Source: Sphingomonas kyeonggiensis (GTDB lineage: Bacteria > Pseudomonadota > Alphaproteobacteria > Sphingomonadales > Sphingomonadaceae). From it: a stretch of 64,000 nt of DNA. Under the pieces are notes generated by a model. The model searched no databases and was not told where the DNA came from. It was given only the letters and a program-made list of their open reading frames with translations. Positions 1 to 8,218 of the stretch are shown piece by piece. Numbering within the stretch: position 1 is the first letter of the stretch; each line of letters begins with the position of its first letter. The stretch is taken from positions 1,116,001 through 1,180,000 of the forward strand of contig NZ_JACIEH010000001.1 of NCBI RefSeq assembly GCF_014196745.1, in the 5' to 3' direction. A program made the position numbers and the translations under genes.

Positions 1-165
1 ATCGAACGGCTGGGCGCGCGTTTCGACGGGGTGCTGCGCGGGCACATGATCCTGAACGGCCATCACCGCGACAGCGTCGTCTATTCGATCCTCGCGCATG
101 AATGGCCCGGGGTCCGCCGCAATATCGAGCTGCTGATGGCGCGTTACGAAGGAGAGGGTGCATGA
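1..165 (+). CDS. GNAT-family N-acetyltransferase, C-terminal fragment
   Basis: The frame is open from base 1 and encodes 54 residues before a TGA. The tail carries RDSVVYSIL followed by EWPGVR, the typical end of RimJ/RimL-like GNAT acetyltransferases, which move an acetyl group from acetyl-CoA to an amine. The stop overlaps the ATG of the glutathione peroxidase gene (ATGA), so the two genes are probably translationally coupled. The acetyl-CoA-binding part lies outside the window, so the substrate cannot be judged. Confidence 0.7.
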   Translation: MERLGARFDGVLRGHMILNGHHRDSVVYSILAHEWPGVRRNIELLMARYEGEGA

Positions 166-641
166 CCGCGATCACCGACATTCCCGTGACCCGGGCCGGC
201 GGCGAGCAGGCCACGCTCGCCGATCATGCCGGCGAAGTACTGCTGATCGTCAACACCGCCTCCAAATGCGGCTTCACCCCGCAATATGCCGGGCTCGAGG
301 CGCTGTACCGCAAGTACAAGGATCGCGGTTTCTCGGTGCTTGCCTTTCCCTGCAACCAGTTCGGCGCGCAGGAGCCGGGCGATGCCGAGGAAATCGCGAA
401 CTTCTGCTCGCTCACCTATGACGTGACCTTCCCGGTCTATGCCAAGATCGACGTCAATGGCGCCGATGCCGCGCCCTTGTTCGAGGCGCTGAAAAAGGCC
501 GCTCCCGGCGTGCTCGGCTCGAAGGGGATCAAGTGGAACTTCACCAAGTTCCTGGTCGATCGCCAGGGCAATCCGGTCGAGCGGTTCGCGCCGACGACTA
601 GCCCCGACGCGATCGGCCCCGAGATCGAGAAGCTGCTCTAG
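162..641 (+). CDS. Glutathione peroxidase family thiol peroxidase
   Basis: This 159-residue protein should reduce hydroperoxides with thiols in the cytoplasm. Cys36 lies in NTASKCGFTPQY, Gln66 in FPCNQFG and Trp125/Asn126 in KWNFTKF, which are the expected catalytic tetrad positions. The active residue is cysteine, not selenocysteine. Cys82 in NFCSLT is well placed as the resolving cysteine of thioredoxin-dependent members, so thioredoxin rather than glutathione may be the true reductant (inference). The ATG at 162 overlaps the upstream stop and is preceded by GGAGAGG; an in-frame start at 102 would run through the upstream gene and is less likely. There is no signal peptide. Confidence 0.93.
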   Translation: MTAITDIPVTRAGGEQATLADHAGEVLLIVNTASKCGFTPQYAGLEALYRKYKDRGFSVLAFPCNQFGAQEPGDAEEIANFCSLTYDVTFPVYAKIDVNGADAAPLFEALKKAAPGVLGSKGIKWNFTKFLVDRQGNPVERFAPTTSPDAIGPEIEKLL

Positions 642-1056
642 CGGGCCACGGCGCCGTCAACTGGGTCGCCTGCGATGTGGTCGGCCCGGCCGGGCGGCGC
701 AGGCGATAGGCGATGCTGTCCAGCACGAAGCGGCCGGTGAGTTCCAGCAATGCGCTGCGATGCGGGCGTGCCCGGCGCTGGCCGCGAACTCTCTCCGCGG
801 CGGGATTGCGCGGTTCGCGACGACGCGGGGCTGGGGGCGTCTGCATCCGGGCTGCCACGGCGGAAGCGGTATAGCCGACATCGCGACGCCGCCAGTCGAT
901 GGCTTCGCCCGCGGGTACTTCGGCCCATTCCTCACTGCCGACCGCGCGTTCCAGGTCGGTGCCGCAGCGGACGCACATCGCGAATTCGCGGCCTCCGTCG
1001 CGAAGCCGGCCGGGCATGGCGGCGTGCTCGAGCAGCCGGCAGCGGAGCGAACGCAT
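598..1056 (-). CDS. Small hypothetical protein with a single CxxC knuckle
   Basis: I do not recognise this protein of about 152 residues. The first third looks genuinely coding: MRSLRCRLLEH, then a CVRC pair followed by a Trp-containing PAGEAIDW segment, reminiscent of a degenerate zinc ribbon. The rest is Arg/Ala/Pro-rich and low in complexity. Its ATG overlaps the TGA of the MraZ-like gene by one base (TGATG), a strong sign of coupling. The 3' end overlaps the convergent glutathione peroxidase gene by 44 bp, so the true stop, or a sequence error near it, deserves a check. Confidence 0.5.
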   Translation of the reverse strand: MRSLRCRLLEHAAMPGRLRDGGREFAMCVRCGTDLERAVGSEEWAEVPAGEAIDWRRRDVGYTASAVAARMQTPPAPRRREPRNPAAERVRGQRRARPHRSALLELTGRFVLDSIAYRLRRPAGPTTSQATQLTAPWPARAASRSRGRSRRG

Positions 1057-1535
1057 CAATAGCGTGCCGAACGGTGGCGGCGGGTGCCTGCGCGCGGCGG
1101 ATGGCGATACGTCACCGCCGGGAATTCATAGGGGCTGGCGCTGACGCCGTTCTGGGCGGCGGCGAGCTGGGGGTTCCAGATCTCGAACCGGTCACCGGCG
1201 CCAACGACAAGCGCGACGCTTTCGATCCTGCCATGTTGGCGCATGGCGGCGGGAAGGGAGAGCCCGCGCTCGGTGCGCGGTTCCATATCGACGATGCCGA
1301 GTATGCGACGCATGCTCGTGTCGGTCGCCTGCGCATCCACGCCCGAGCGGGTACGAATTTCCCGCAGATCGGCACGCGCATAGCCGACAAGGCACTGGTC
1401 GCGCTCATGAGCCGAAAGCACCAGGGGCTCGTCGGTGGCGGGTAGGCCCAGGGCCTGGGCGGTGCTTTCGGTCAGCAGCAGATTTCCATCCGCATCAACC
1501 TCGCAAAGTGCACATCCGCGAAACAGCGACCCCAT
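1056..1535 (-). CDS. Divergent orphan MraZ-like protein
   Basis: The 159-residue product has the two-repeat plan of MraZ, the division/cell-wall cluster repressor of the AbrB-like swapped-hairpin fold. It begins MGSLFRG and has a second repeat with ERGLSLPAAMR and a strong GAGDRFEIWNPQ signature near residues 112-123. In the first repeat the usual D-x-K-G-R motif reads DADGN, so a DNA-contact arginine is missing. No rsmH, ftsL or other dcw gene follows; the coupled partner is a small CxxC protein. The ATG at 1535 is preceded by AAGGGG at good spacing, whereas the longer TTG start at 1550 is not. Role unknown; it may be a paralogue with altered DNA specificity. Confidence 0.72.
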   Translation of the reverse strand: MGSLFRGCALCEVDADGNLLLTESTAQALGLPATDEPLVLSAHERDQCLVGYARADLREIRTRSGVDAQATDTSMRRILGIVDMEPRTERGLSLPAAMRQHGRIESVALVVGAGDRFEIWNPQLAAAQNGVSASPYEFPAVTYRHPPRAGTRRHRSARY

Positions 1536-1810
1536 TTTTTGCCCCTTCAACGCAACAAGTTACCTGTACTGTTCACAAACTTATGCACAGGGTTAATGCA
1601 CATCAACCAAAATATGTGCGGTAAGGTGGTTAACGCGCGCGACCGGTCGTCGAAACATTTCCTTACGAGCGGAGGCGGAGCCTCCCTGTTAAAGACGCGT
1701 TCATCGCAGAACCGGCATCGGCTGCTGCGATCGGCTTGAACGGCGCGTTTCGGGCAACTAGAGGTGCCCCGAAAGCCCCCCGCTCTTTCCCCGTCTATGG
1801 AGAGTTTCGC

Positions 1811-3061
1811 ATGAACTTCGCTTCCAAGCTCGCGCTGGCCGCCGTGCTGTCGCTGGGCACCACTGCGCTTACCGTGGCACCCGCCGCCGCGCAGAAGAAG
1901 GACGACAAGAAGGCAGATCCGAACGCGCTCAAGGTGAGCGACGAGTTCCGCAAGCCGGCCGCCGCTGCCGAGACTGCGGTCAAGGCCAAGGATTGGGCCA
2001 CTGCCGAGCCGTCGATCACCGCTGCCGAAGCCGCGGCGAAGAACGACGACGAGAAATATTATTCGGCGTGGCTGCGTCTCCAGCTCGAGCTGGGCCGCGG
2101 AAACGAGAATGCGCAGATCCCTGCGCTCCAGATCCTGTCGGTCAGCCCGCGCACTGCGCCGGATGCCAAGAATGCCTATGCCGCGCGTCTGAACTTCCTG
2201 CTCGGCAAGGCCGCGGCATCGCAGAAGAAGCACGCCGACGTCCTGACCTACATGGCGAAGGCCCGCGAGCTCGGCGAGAAGAACCTCGACATCCCGCTGA
2301 TGATGGCGAACGCCTATGCCGCCACCGGCAAGAACGTCGAAGCTGCCGCCGAAGCGCGCAACGCGATCGAAGCGGCCAAGGCCAGCGGCCAGAAGGCGCC
2401 GGAGGCCTGGTACCAGTTCGCGATCCCGAAGGCGGTCGCCACCGGCAATCGCGAGACCGCCTATGATTGGCTGGCCTATTACCTGAAGGACTATCCGACG
2501 GTGAAGAACTGGCGCTGGGCGATCGAGATTCTCGGTCAGGGCGCCAAGGGCACCGACCGTGCGGCCAAGACCGAGCGCATCGATCTCTATCGCCTGCGCC
2601 GCATCACCAATTCGCTCGCCGATCGCGGTGACTATGCGGATTACGCCTATGCCGCCCAGTCCTCGGGTCTGCCGTGGGAAGCGATCTCGGTGATCGAGGA
2701 AGGCCGCAAGAACGGCAAGCTGCCGGCAACCGACGCGGACGCGAACCGCACCTTCACCGCGGCCCAGGCCGGCGTGAAGAGCAGCCCGGCACTCACCGCG
2801 CTCGCTTCGCAGGGCGGCGCCGGCAATGCCGACGCGCTGCTTGCCGCCGGCGACAACGCGAACGCGCTCAAGCTCTATGACGCGGTGCTCGCCAAGGGCG
2901 GTGCGGACGCCAACGAGATCAACCTGCACCGCGGCATCGCGCTGCAGCGCCTGGGCCGCAAGGACGAGGCGAAGTCGGCGTTCCTGGCGGTGAAGACCGG
3001 CCCGTTCGTCAACGTCGCGCTGCTCTGGCAGGTCTCGCTCGACACGCCGCCGCTCAGCTGA
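1811..3061 (+). CDS. Secreted TPR-type repeat protein, function unknown
   Basis: The 416-residue protein starts with a clear Sec signal peptide (MNFASKLALAAVL, with cleavage near APAAAQ). The mature part begins with a Lys/Asp-rich stretch and continues as Ala-rich helices that read like degenerate tetratricopeptide repeats; a clearer repeat sits near the C-terminus (ANEINLHRGIALQRLGR). Such proteins usually act as periplasmic scaffolds. The ATG is preceded by GGAGAG, and the in-frame start at 1736 would place 25 unlikely residues before the signal peptide. It stands alone, with a terminator directly downstream. Confidence 0.75.
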   Translation: MNFASKLALAAVLSLGTTALTVAPAAAQKKDDKKADPNALKVSDEFRKPAAAAETAVKAKDWATAEPSITAAEAAAKNDDEKYYSAWLRLQLELGRGNENAQIPALQILSVSPRTAPDAKNAYAARLNFLLGKAAASQKKHADVLTYMAKARELGEKNLDIPLMMANAYAATGKNVEAAAEARNAIEAAKASGQKAPEAWYQFAIPKAVATGNRETAYDWLAYYLKDYPTVKNWRWAIEILGQGAKGTDRAAKTERIDLYRLRRITNSLADRGDYADYAYAAQSSGLPWEAISVIEEGRKNGKLPATDADANRTFTAAQAGVKSSPALTALASQGGAGNADALLAAGDNANALKLYDAVLAKGGADANEINLHRGIALQRLGRKDEAKSAFLAVKTGPFVNVALLWQVSLDTPPLS

Positions 3062-3085
3062 GCGCGGCCAGGAGCCTGAAAAAGG

Positions 3086-3113
3086 AAAGGGGCGGCTTTC
3101 GGGCCGCCTCTTT
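3086..3113 (+). terminator. Rho-independent terminator after the TPR protein gene
   Basis: An 11-bp stem (AAAGGGGCGGC paired with GCCGCCTCTTT, one G-T pair) with a TTTCGG loop is followed by TTTTCGTTTC. It lies 25 bp after the stop at 3061 and just before the convergent Lrp-type gene, so it may serve both directions. Confidence 0.8.
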
Positions 3114-3135
3114 TCGTTTCGCCGGTGGTGCGGCT

Positions 3136-3597
3136 TCAGGCGACCGGGACGCCCGGCAGCGCCTTGGAGGTGCGGATGGTGAGCGAGGTCTTCACATGCT
3201 CCACGTTCGGGGCCGGAGTCAGACGCGTCGTCAGGATGTGCTGGAAGCTCTGCAGGTCGGGGGCGACGATCTTCAGGATGAAGTCGATCTCGCCGTTGAG
3301 CATGTGGCATTCGCGGACTTCGGGAATGTCGGCGACCATTTGCTCGAAGGCGCGCAGATCCGATTCGGCCTGGCTCTTCAGGCTGACCATCGCGAACACG
3401 GTGAGATTATAGCCGAGCGCGGCCGGATCGAGCGCAGCGTGATAGCCGGTGATCGCCCCCTGCTGCTCCAGCGCGCGCACGCGGCGCAGGCATGGCGGCG
3501 CGGTCAGCCCAACGCGTTCGGCTAGTTCGACATTGGTCATTCGGCCATTATCCTGCAGCAGGCCGAGGATCCGCACGTCGATGTCGTCGAATCGCAT
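3136..3597 (-). CDS. Lrp/AsnC family transcriptional regulator
   Basis: This 153-residue protein has the standard two-part plan: an N-terminal winged helix-turn-helix (residues 1-60, including ILGLLQDNGRMTNVELAERVG and PPCLRRVRALEQ) and a C-terminal RAM/AsnC ligand-binding domain with VRECHMLNGEIDFILKI near residue 95. Lrp-type proteins bind DNA as octamers or dimers of dimers and sense amino acids. The neighbour on the far side is a divergent sensor kinase gene, and no amino-acid transport or catabolic gene is adjacent, so the effector cannot be inferred. Confidence 0.92.
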   Translation of the reverse strand: MRFDDIDVRILGLLQDNGRMTNVELAERVGLTAPPCLRRVRALEQQGAITGYHAALDPAALGYNLTVFAMVSLKSQAESDLRAFEQMVADIPEVRECHMLNGEIDFILKIVAPDLQSFQHILTTRLTPAPNVEHVKTSLTIRTSKALPGVPVA

Positions 3598-3670
3598 TTA
3601 TGTTCCTTCTTTCTTTTGATTCGTTTCCGTGTGTTGCGTTTAGACATAATATTATTACGCCGCAACGCAA

Positions 3671-6052
3671 TTGTCCCACAATGCGACGTGCCGAAATGGA
3701 CAGTTTCGAAGGGGCGTTCGGCGAGTTAAGGAATCGTTACGGCGTGTGTTGCTACGCCGGGTAAAGGGTAGGCACGCGTTGCGCTTTGACGACACTCTGG
3801 AGACCGTACTCGCGTCCGATCTGGGCACGCCGTACGGCGTCCAGTCGGCGTGGCGGCAGCTGGTCGATCTGATCGGCCGGCGCCGTGCGGCTGCGGGTGT
3901 CCGGGCGATGGGCGTGCTTCGGACGATTCGCGATTCGGTGCCCTTGCCGGTGCGTGCCGCCAGCGCTCGTGCCCTCGAATTCGCTGATCCGCCGCCGCCG
4001 CTCGTCCGCCTGTTCGCGCTCGATGAGCTGCAGGTCGCGCTGCCCGTGCTGCGCAGCGCGCGGATGAACTCGGCCGAATGGATCCAGCTGCTGCCCGAGC
4101 TGGCCCCTGCGGGCCGTGCGGTGCTGCGCAATCGCCGCGACCTGAGCCCGGTGGTGCGCCGCGCGCTGGAGAGCTTCGGGCCGATCGACTTCGTCCTGCC
4201 CGACGAGACGGTGAAGGAAGTGCCCGTCGAGGTGGCGGCGCCCGAACCTGAGGCGGTGATGGCCGAACAGGTCGTCGAGGTCATGGCGATCGACTGGTCC
4301 GAAGTCGTCGACGCCCATCCGGCCGAGCCGGCAACGGTCGCGGTCGAGGCGAGCGAACCCGAACTCGAGCCGGTCGAGGAAGTCGCCGAGGAAGCGCTGC
4401 AGCCCGAGCTCGAGCCCGCGGTGGAAGTCGAGGCCGAGGCGGAGGAAAAGCCGCTCATCTATTGGAGCGCCGCCACGCCGCGGCCGGTTTCCACGCACGA
4501 TACCAGCCTTTCCGCGTTGCTCGCCCGGCTGCCCGATCCGGCTCTGGCCGCCGAAACGCCGGAGGATGCGCCGCTCAATGGCTTCGAGCCGGTCGACGCG
4601 GCCCTGGCGGAAGCGCCGGCGGCCATTGCCGAGCCGGAGCCCGCCGAGCTGGTCCAGGCCCTCGAGACGGTGCCCGACATGGAGGATCTCTCCTTCGTCG
4701 CGCTCGCCGGCCTTGCTCCCTCGCTGATCGGCGCTGGGGCGCAAGGGGCTGTAAGCCAGCGGAATCCGGTCCGCCCGGTCCAATCCGGGACAGACGAGTC
4801 AGCCTCCGTTATCGAACCGATTGCGCGGCTGGAGTCGGCGGCGCAGGGTCGCGCCATGGAGTATAGTGACAGCCTGGTCGCAGAAGCGCGGCAGATCGCG
4901 GCAGAAGCCGCGGGGGACGATGACGGCACCTTCGAGATCGCCGACGTCGTTGCGCGCATCGACGCGTTCTGGCGGCATCGCGAGGAGGTAGGCCCGCAGG
5001 CGCCCGCGCCGTTGCGCCCGGCCGACGAGTTCCGCTTCGAGACCGATGCCAAGGGAATGATCCGCTGGGTCGAGGGTGTCAGTCGCGCCCCGCTGGTCGG
5101 CGTGTCGCTCGACAGCCAGGCCGGGCCCGGCGCGTCCGAGAGCTCGCGGGTCGACGGTGTAGCCGCCGGTGCCTTCCGCCGCCGTGCCGGCTTCTCCAAT
5201 GCCCGGCTTTCGGTGGAGGGCGAATCGGATGCCGCGGGCGACTGGCTGATCTCCGCCATCCCGGTCTTCGATCCCGGCAATGGCCGCTTCACCGGCTATC
5301 GGGGCACTGCGCGCCGTCCGCGCGTCGACGAGCGTGCCGAGCCGGTGCGCATCGCCGCCGGCCCCGCAATGCCTGCCGATTCGCTGCGCCAGCTCGTCCA
5401 TGAGCTGCGCACGCCGACCAATGCGATCGCCGGCTTCGCCGAGATGATCGAGGCGCAGATGCTCGGTCCGGTGGGCGATGCCTATCGCGATCGTGCCCAA
5501 GTGATCCGCTCGCAGGCGCGCGAGCTGCTCGGTGCGATCGACGATCTCGATCTCGCCGCACGGATCGACAGCGCCGCGCTGTCGCTCGTGCCCGGCACGA
5601 TCGCGCTGCGCCCGGTACTGGCCTCGATCGCCGATGATCTTGCGCCGCTCGCCGAACTGCGCGGCTCGGTGATCGCGCTGCCGATCGCGGACCTGTCGGT
5701 CAGCGGGGATCGTCGCGCGGTCGAGCGGCTGCTCGCGCGACTGCTCGCCACGCTCGTTTCGGCGAGCGGGCAGGGGGAGCGCATCGGCGTGCACATGGTG
5801 CCGGAGGGCGCCGAAATGGTCGCGATCACGATCGACCGTCCCCAGGCGCTCGCCGACTATCCCGGCGATTCGGTGCTCGACATCGATGACGAGCGCGAGG
5901 ACATCACGCTGCTGGGCACCGGTTTCGCGCTGCGCCTGGCGCGCAATCTCTCCCGTGAGCTGGGCGGCGCACTGGTCATTGGCCGGGAAAGCTTGACTTT
6001 GCGGCTGCCGGCCGCCGTAAACGAGCAGGTGGGCCAGGCACATCTGAGCTGA
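3671..6052 (+). CDS. Histidine kinase with N-terminal DUF2336-like helical domain
   Basis: A soluble 793-residue protein. Residues about 50-180 resemble the DUF2336/HEAT-like repeat of alphaproteobacteria (LVRLFALDELQVALPVL, RAVLRNRRDLSPVVRRAL). Next comes a Glu/Val/Pro-rich linker (about 185-260), then a region around 440-550 that may be a PAS-like sensor. The DHp helix has HELRTP with the phospho-acceptor His near residue 577. The ATPase domain is weak: no convincing N-box is seen, though GTGFALRLARNLSRELGG recalls the G2 region. No transmembrane segment is present. The first codon is TTG; a GTG at 3746 is an alternative. The next gene starts 1 bp after the stop. No response regulator is adjacent. 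Confidence 0.78.
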   Translation: MSHNATCRNGQFRRGVRRVKESLRRVLLRRVKGRHALRFDDTLETVLASDLGTPYGVQSAWRQLVDLIGRRRAAAGVRAMGVLRTIRDSVPLPVRAASARALEFADPPPPLVRLFALDELQVALPVLRSARMNSAEWIQLLPELAPAGRAVLRNRRDLSPVVRRALESFGPIDFVLPDETVKEVPVEVAAPEPEAVMAEQVVEVMAIDWSEVVDAHPAEPATVAVEASEPELEPVEEVAEEALQPELEPAVEVEAEAEEKPLIYWSAATPRPVSTHDTSLSALLARLPDPALAAETPEDAPLNGFEPVDAALAEAPAAIAEPEPAELVQALETVPDMEDLSFVALAGLAPSLIGAGAQGAVSQRNPVRPVQSGTDESASVIEPIARLESAAQGRAMEYSDSLVAEARQIAAEAAGDDDGTFEIADVVARIDAFWRHREEVGPQAPAPLRPADEFRFETDAKGMIRWVEGVSRAPLVGVSLDSQAGPGASESSRVDGVAAGAFRRRAGFSNARLSVEGESDAAGDWLISAIPVFDPGNGRFTGYRGTARRPRVDERAEPVRIAAGPAMPADSLRQLVHELRTPTNAIAGFAEMIEAQMLGPVGDAYRDRAQVIRSQARELLGAIDDLDLAARIDSAALSLVPGTIALRPVLASIADDLAPLAELRGSVIALPIADLSVSGDRRAVERLLARLLATLVSASGQGERIGVHMVPEGAEMVAITIDRPQALADYPGDSVLDIDDEREDITLLGTGFALRLARNLSRELGGALVIGRESLTLRLPAAVNEQVGQAHLS

Positions 6053-6053
6053 A

Positions 6054-7070
6054 GTGGGGGACGGGGCCTCAGGTCGCGGCGGCTATCGCGTGCCTGCGCC
6101 CGGTGCGGGCGCGGGCGTCCATTGGCCCGATGATTTCGGCACCCGCTTCACGATCTTCGTCGATACCGAGGAAGAGTTCGATTGGGGCGCGCCGCTGAGC
6201 GCCGATGCGGATGGCACGCGCCATATGGCCGCGCTGCCGCCGGTCCATGCCCGCTTCGCCGCCGCGGGTGCAGCGCTCACCTATCTGGCGGACTATCCGA
6301 TCGCCACGTCGCCGCTCGCCGTCGAGGTGCTGCGCGAAGTGGTGAAGGACGGCCGCTCGGCGATCGGCACCCAGCTTCATCCCTGGGTCAATCCTCCGCA
6401 TGAGGAGGAAGTGAACGGCTTCAACAGCTTCACCGGTAACTTGCCGCTCGCGCTGCAGCGCGCCAAGCTGGCAGCGCTCACCGATGCGGTGACGCGGATC
6501 GCCGGCAGGCGGCCGCTGGTCTATCGGGCCGGGCGCTACGGGATCGGGCCCGACACAGCGGCGCTGCTCGCCGAACTGGGCTACCGGATCGATAGCTCGA
6601 TGCGCTCGGCCTATGATTATTCGGACGAAGGCGGTCCGGATTTCTCGGCCGTGCCCAACCATGCCTTTCACCTGGGCGAACTGGTCGAGCTGCCCTTCAC
6701 CACGGTGTTCACCGGCCGCTTGCGGCGGGGTGGAGCGCGGCTGCATCGCAATTTGGCGCATCTGCCCAGGGGCATTGGTATCGCATCGCGCCTCGGCCTC
6801 CTCTCCCGGGTGGCGTTGACGCCCGAGGACATGCCGCTGGACGAAGCCAGGGAAGCCGTCCGCGTCGCGGTGGGCGAGGGGTTGCGACTGCTCAACTTCG
6901 CCTTCCACTCGCCTTCGGTCGAGCCGGGGCACACGCCCTATGTGCGAAACGAGGCCGACCTGGCGGCCTTTCTGCGCTGGTGGGAAGAGGTGCTCGCCCT
7001 GCTCGACAAGCTCGGCGTGCGCTCTGCATCTGTGGATGAGATCATTGCGGCGGCTTGCAGGCCGGCCTGA
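6054..7070 (+). CDS. WalW-type polysaccharide deacetylase family protein
   Basis: The 338-residue protein matches the WalW/polysaccharide-deacetylase group. FTIFVDTEEEFDWG near residues 32-45 supplies the metal/catalytic Asp, TQLHPWVNPPHEE carries a candidate metal His at residue 109, and VYRAGRYGIGPDTAALLAELGYRIDSS is the barrel motif of the family. LNFAFHSPSVEPGHTPYV supplies the late histidine. Such enzymes deacetylate or otherwise process amino sugars of surface polysaccharides. There is no signal peptide, which suggests a cytoplasmic role. GTG starts 1 bp after the histidine-kinase stop, so the two genes probably form an operon. Confidence 0.82.
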   Translation: MGDGASGRGGYRVPAPGAGAGVHWPDDFGTRFTIFVDTEEEFDWGAPLSADADGTRHMAALPPVHARFAAAGAALTYLADYPIATSPLAVEVLREVVKDGRSAIGTQLHPWVNPPHEEEVNGFNSFTGNLPLALQRAKLAALTDAVTRIAGRRPLVYRAGRYGIGPDTAALLAELGYRIDSSMRSAYDYSDEGGPDFSAVPNHAFHLGELVELPFTTVFTGRLRRGGARLHRNLAHLPRGIGIASRLGLLSRVALTPEDMPLDEAREAVRVAVGEGLRLLNFAFHSPSVEPGHTPYVRNEADLAAFLRWWEEVLALLDKLGVRSASVDEIIAAACRPA

Positions 7071-7096
7071 CCTTCCGCTAGGGGCGGTTTTGCTGG

Positions 7097-7173
7097 GGGC
7101 CTGTAGCTCAATTGGTTAGAGCTGGCCGCTCATAACGGCTAGGTTGCGGGTTCAAGTCCTGCCGGGCCCACCA
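7097..7173 (+). tRNA. tRNA with CAU anticodon (Met or Ile2)
   Basis: A 77-nt cloverleaf with encoded CCA: acceptor GGGCCTG pairs with CGGGCCC, the D arm is GCTC...GAGC, the anticodon stem-loop GGCCG-CTCATAA-CGGCT reads CAU, and the T arm is GCGGG-TTCAAGT-CCTGC. The first acceptor pair is G-C, so it is not the bacterial initiator type with an unpaired first base. Elongator Met and lysidine-modified Ile2 cannot be told apart with certainty from sequence alone. Confidence 0.93.
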
Positions 7174-7338
7174 GCAGTACTTTCTGCTCAAGCTTTGCGT
7201 TATCAGGAACCCTCGCAAATCAGGGGTTTGGAAGCGTTTTCTCTTCTCAAGCCTTATCATGACTATGCAGGGAAGCTGGCCACCCCGACTCGATCGTCCG
7301 CCTCGGTGCCAAGCTCTTCGACGCGACTCGGACCCGAG

Positions 7339-8082
7339 CTAGCGCATCCAGGCGACCAGCGCGTCGATGATCGCCGCCGTCTCGGCCGGGTCCCGTACGC
7401 GGATACTGTCGATGCCGGCGGATCGCACGGGTTCGTCGTTCCCGCCGGGATAGATTGCGTCGCCGAGGAACAGGATCGCATCGGGGGCGACCTTCGCATG
7501 TTCCACCAGCCTTGCGATCGCAAATGCCTTGTCGACGCCCGCCCGGGTTATGTCGATCGACGTGGACCCGCCGATCTTCACTGACAGGTCCGGCAGTGCC
7601 GCCGAGAGCATACGCTGCATTGCCTGGCGCTTGGACATGTCCGGGTCCCATGCCTTTTTCGCGTCGATCGGGGCTTCCTGACCCAGGGCCGAGAAGGTGA
7701 TCTGGCTACCGCGGTCCTCGACCTGTGGCCCCCATATATGGTCAGGCGATCCTGCCCCTGCGGTAGCCCGGTCGAGCGCGGCCAGAATCCTGTCTCGTTC
7801 CTTCGGGGAGAAAGTCTCGGCATAGACCTGGTGCCAGGTCCCGTCCGAGAAGCGGAACAGCTTGGCGCCGGTGGTGGGCATGATGAAGAGCCTGTCCAGC
7901 CGCGTGTCTGGTCGCAACCGCGATACGAGCTGCTTCTCGAACTGGGGCCAGTCGCCGCCGGAAATGACCGCCGCCATCGCCACGTCGAGCAACGCCGAGA
8001 GGCTGGCGGCCATTGGCTCGTCCAGCGGCTGTTTGCTCTCTGCCAGCGTGCCGTCGAGATCGAAAGCTACCAGACGTTTCAT
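7339..8082 (-). CDS. HAD-superfamily (type IIB) hydrolase, phosphomannomutase-like group
   Basis: The 247-residue protein opens with AFDLDGTLAES, giving the HAD nucleophile Asp8 and acid Asp10. A Thr/Ser motif follows in VISGGDW, and the late acidic motif in FLGDAIYPGGND. A type IIB cap between them contains MPTTGAKLF and ITFSALGQEAP, a pattern shared with eukaryotic-type phosphomannomutases and related sugar phosphatases. The internal ATG at 8082 was chosen because it places the DLDGT motif right at the N-terminus. It is the last gene of the pentose-phosphate cluster, so the substrate is probably a sugar phosphate (inference). Confidence 0.8.
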   Translation of the reverse strand: MKRLVAFDLDGTLAESKQPLDEPMAASLSALLDVAMAAVISGGDWPQFEKQLVSRLRPDTRLDRLFIMPTTGAKLFRFSDGTWHQVYAETFSPKERDRILAALDRATAGAGSPDHIWGPQVEDRGSQITFSALGQEAPIDAKKAWDPDMSKRQAMQRMLSAALPDLSVKIGGSTSIDITRAGVDKAFAIARLVEHAKVAPDAILFLGDAIYPGGNDEPVRSAGIDSIRVRDPAETAAIIDALVAWMR

Positions 8083-8218
8083 GCCGCGCGCCTGCCAGGA
8101 GGCGAGCTTCGCCGGGAGTCGTCCCCCGGCAAACGAGCTTTCGCACGCACGGGTCTCCCGCTGATCGACTGCGTCTTGCCCGGGCAAGCGCAGGCGGGGA
8201 TGATGTGTGGCATGGCCA

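Noticed and set aside
1575..1610. DnaA-box-like repeats (TTATGCACA, TTAATGCACA) upstream of the TPR gene
   Set aside because: Each differs from the TTATCCACA consensus and no origin-type neighbours are present; more likely promoter DNA.
1547..3310. 587-codon open frame on the minus strand
   Set aside because: It covers the TPR-protein gene in antisense and crosses a terminator; composition is that of a GC shadow.
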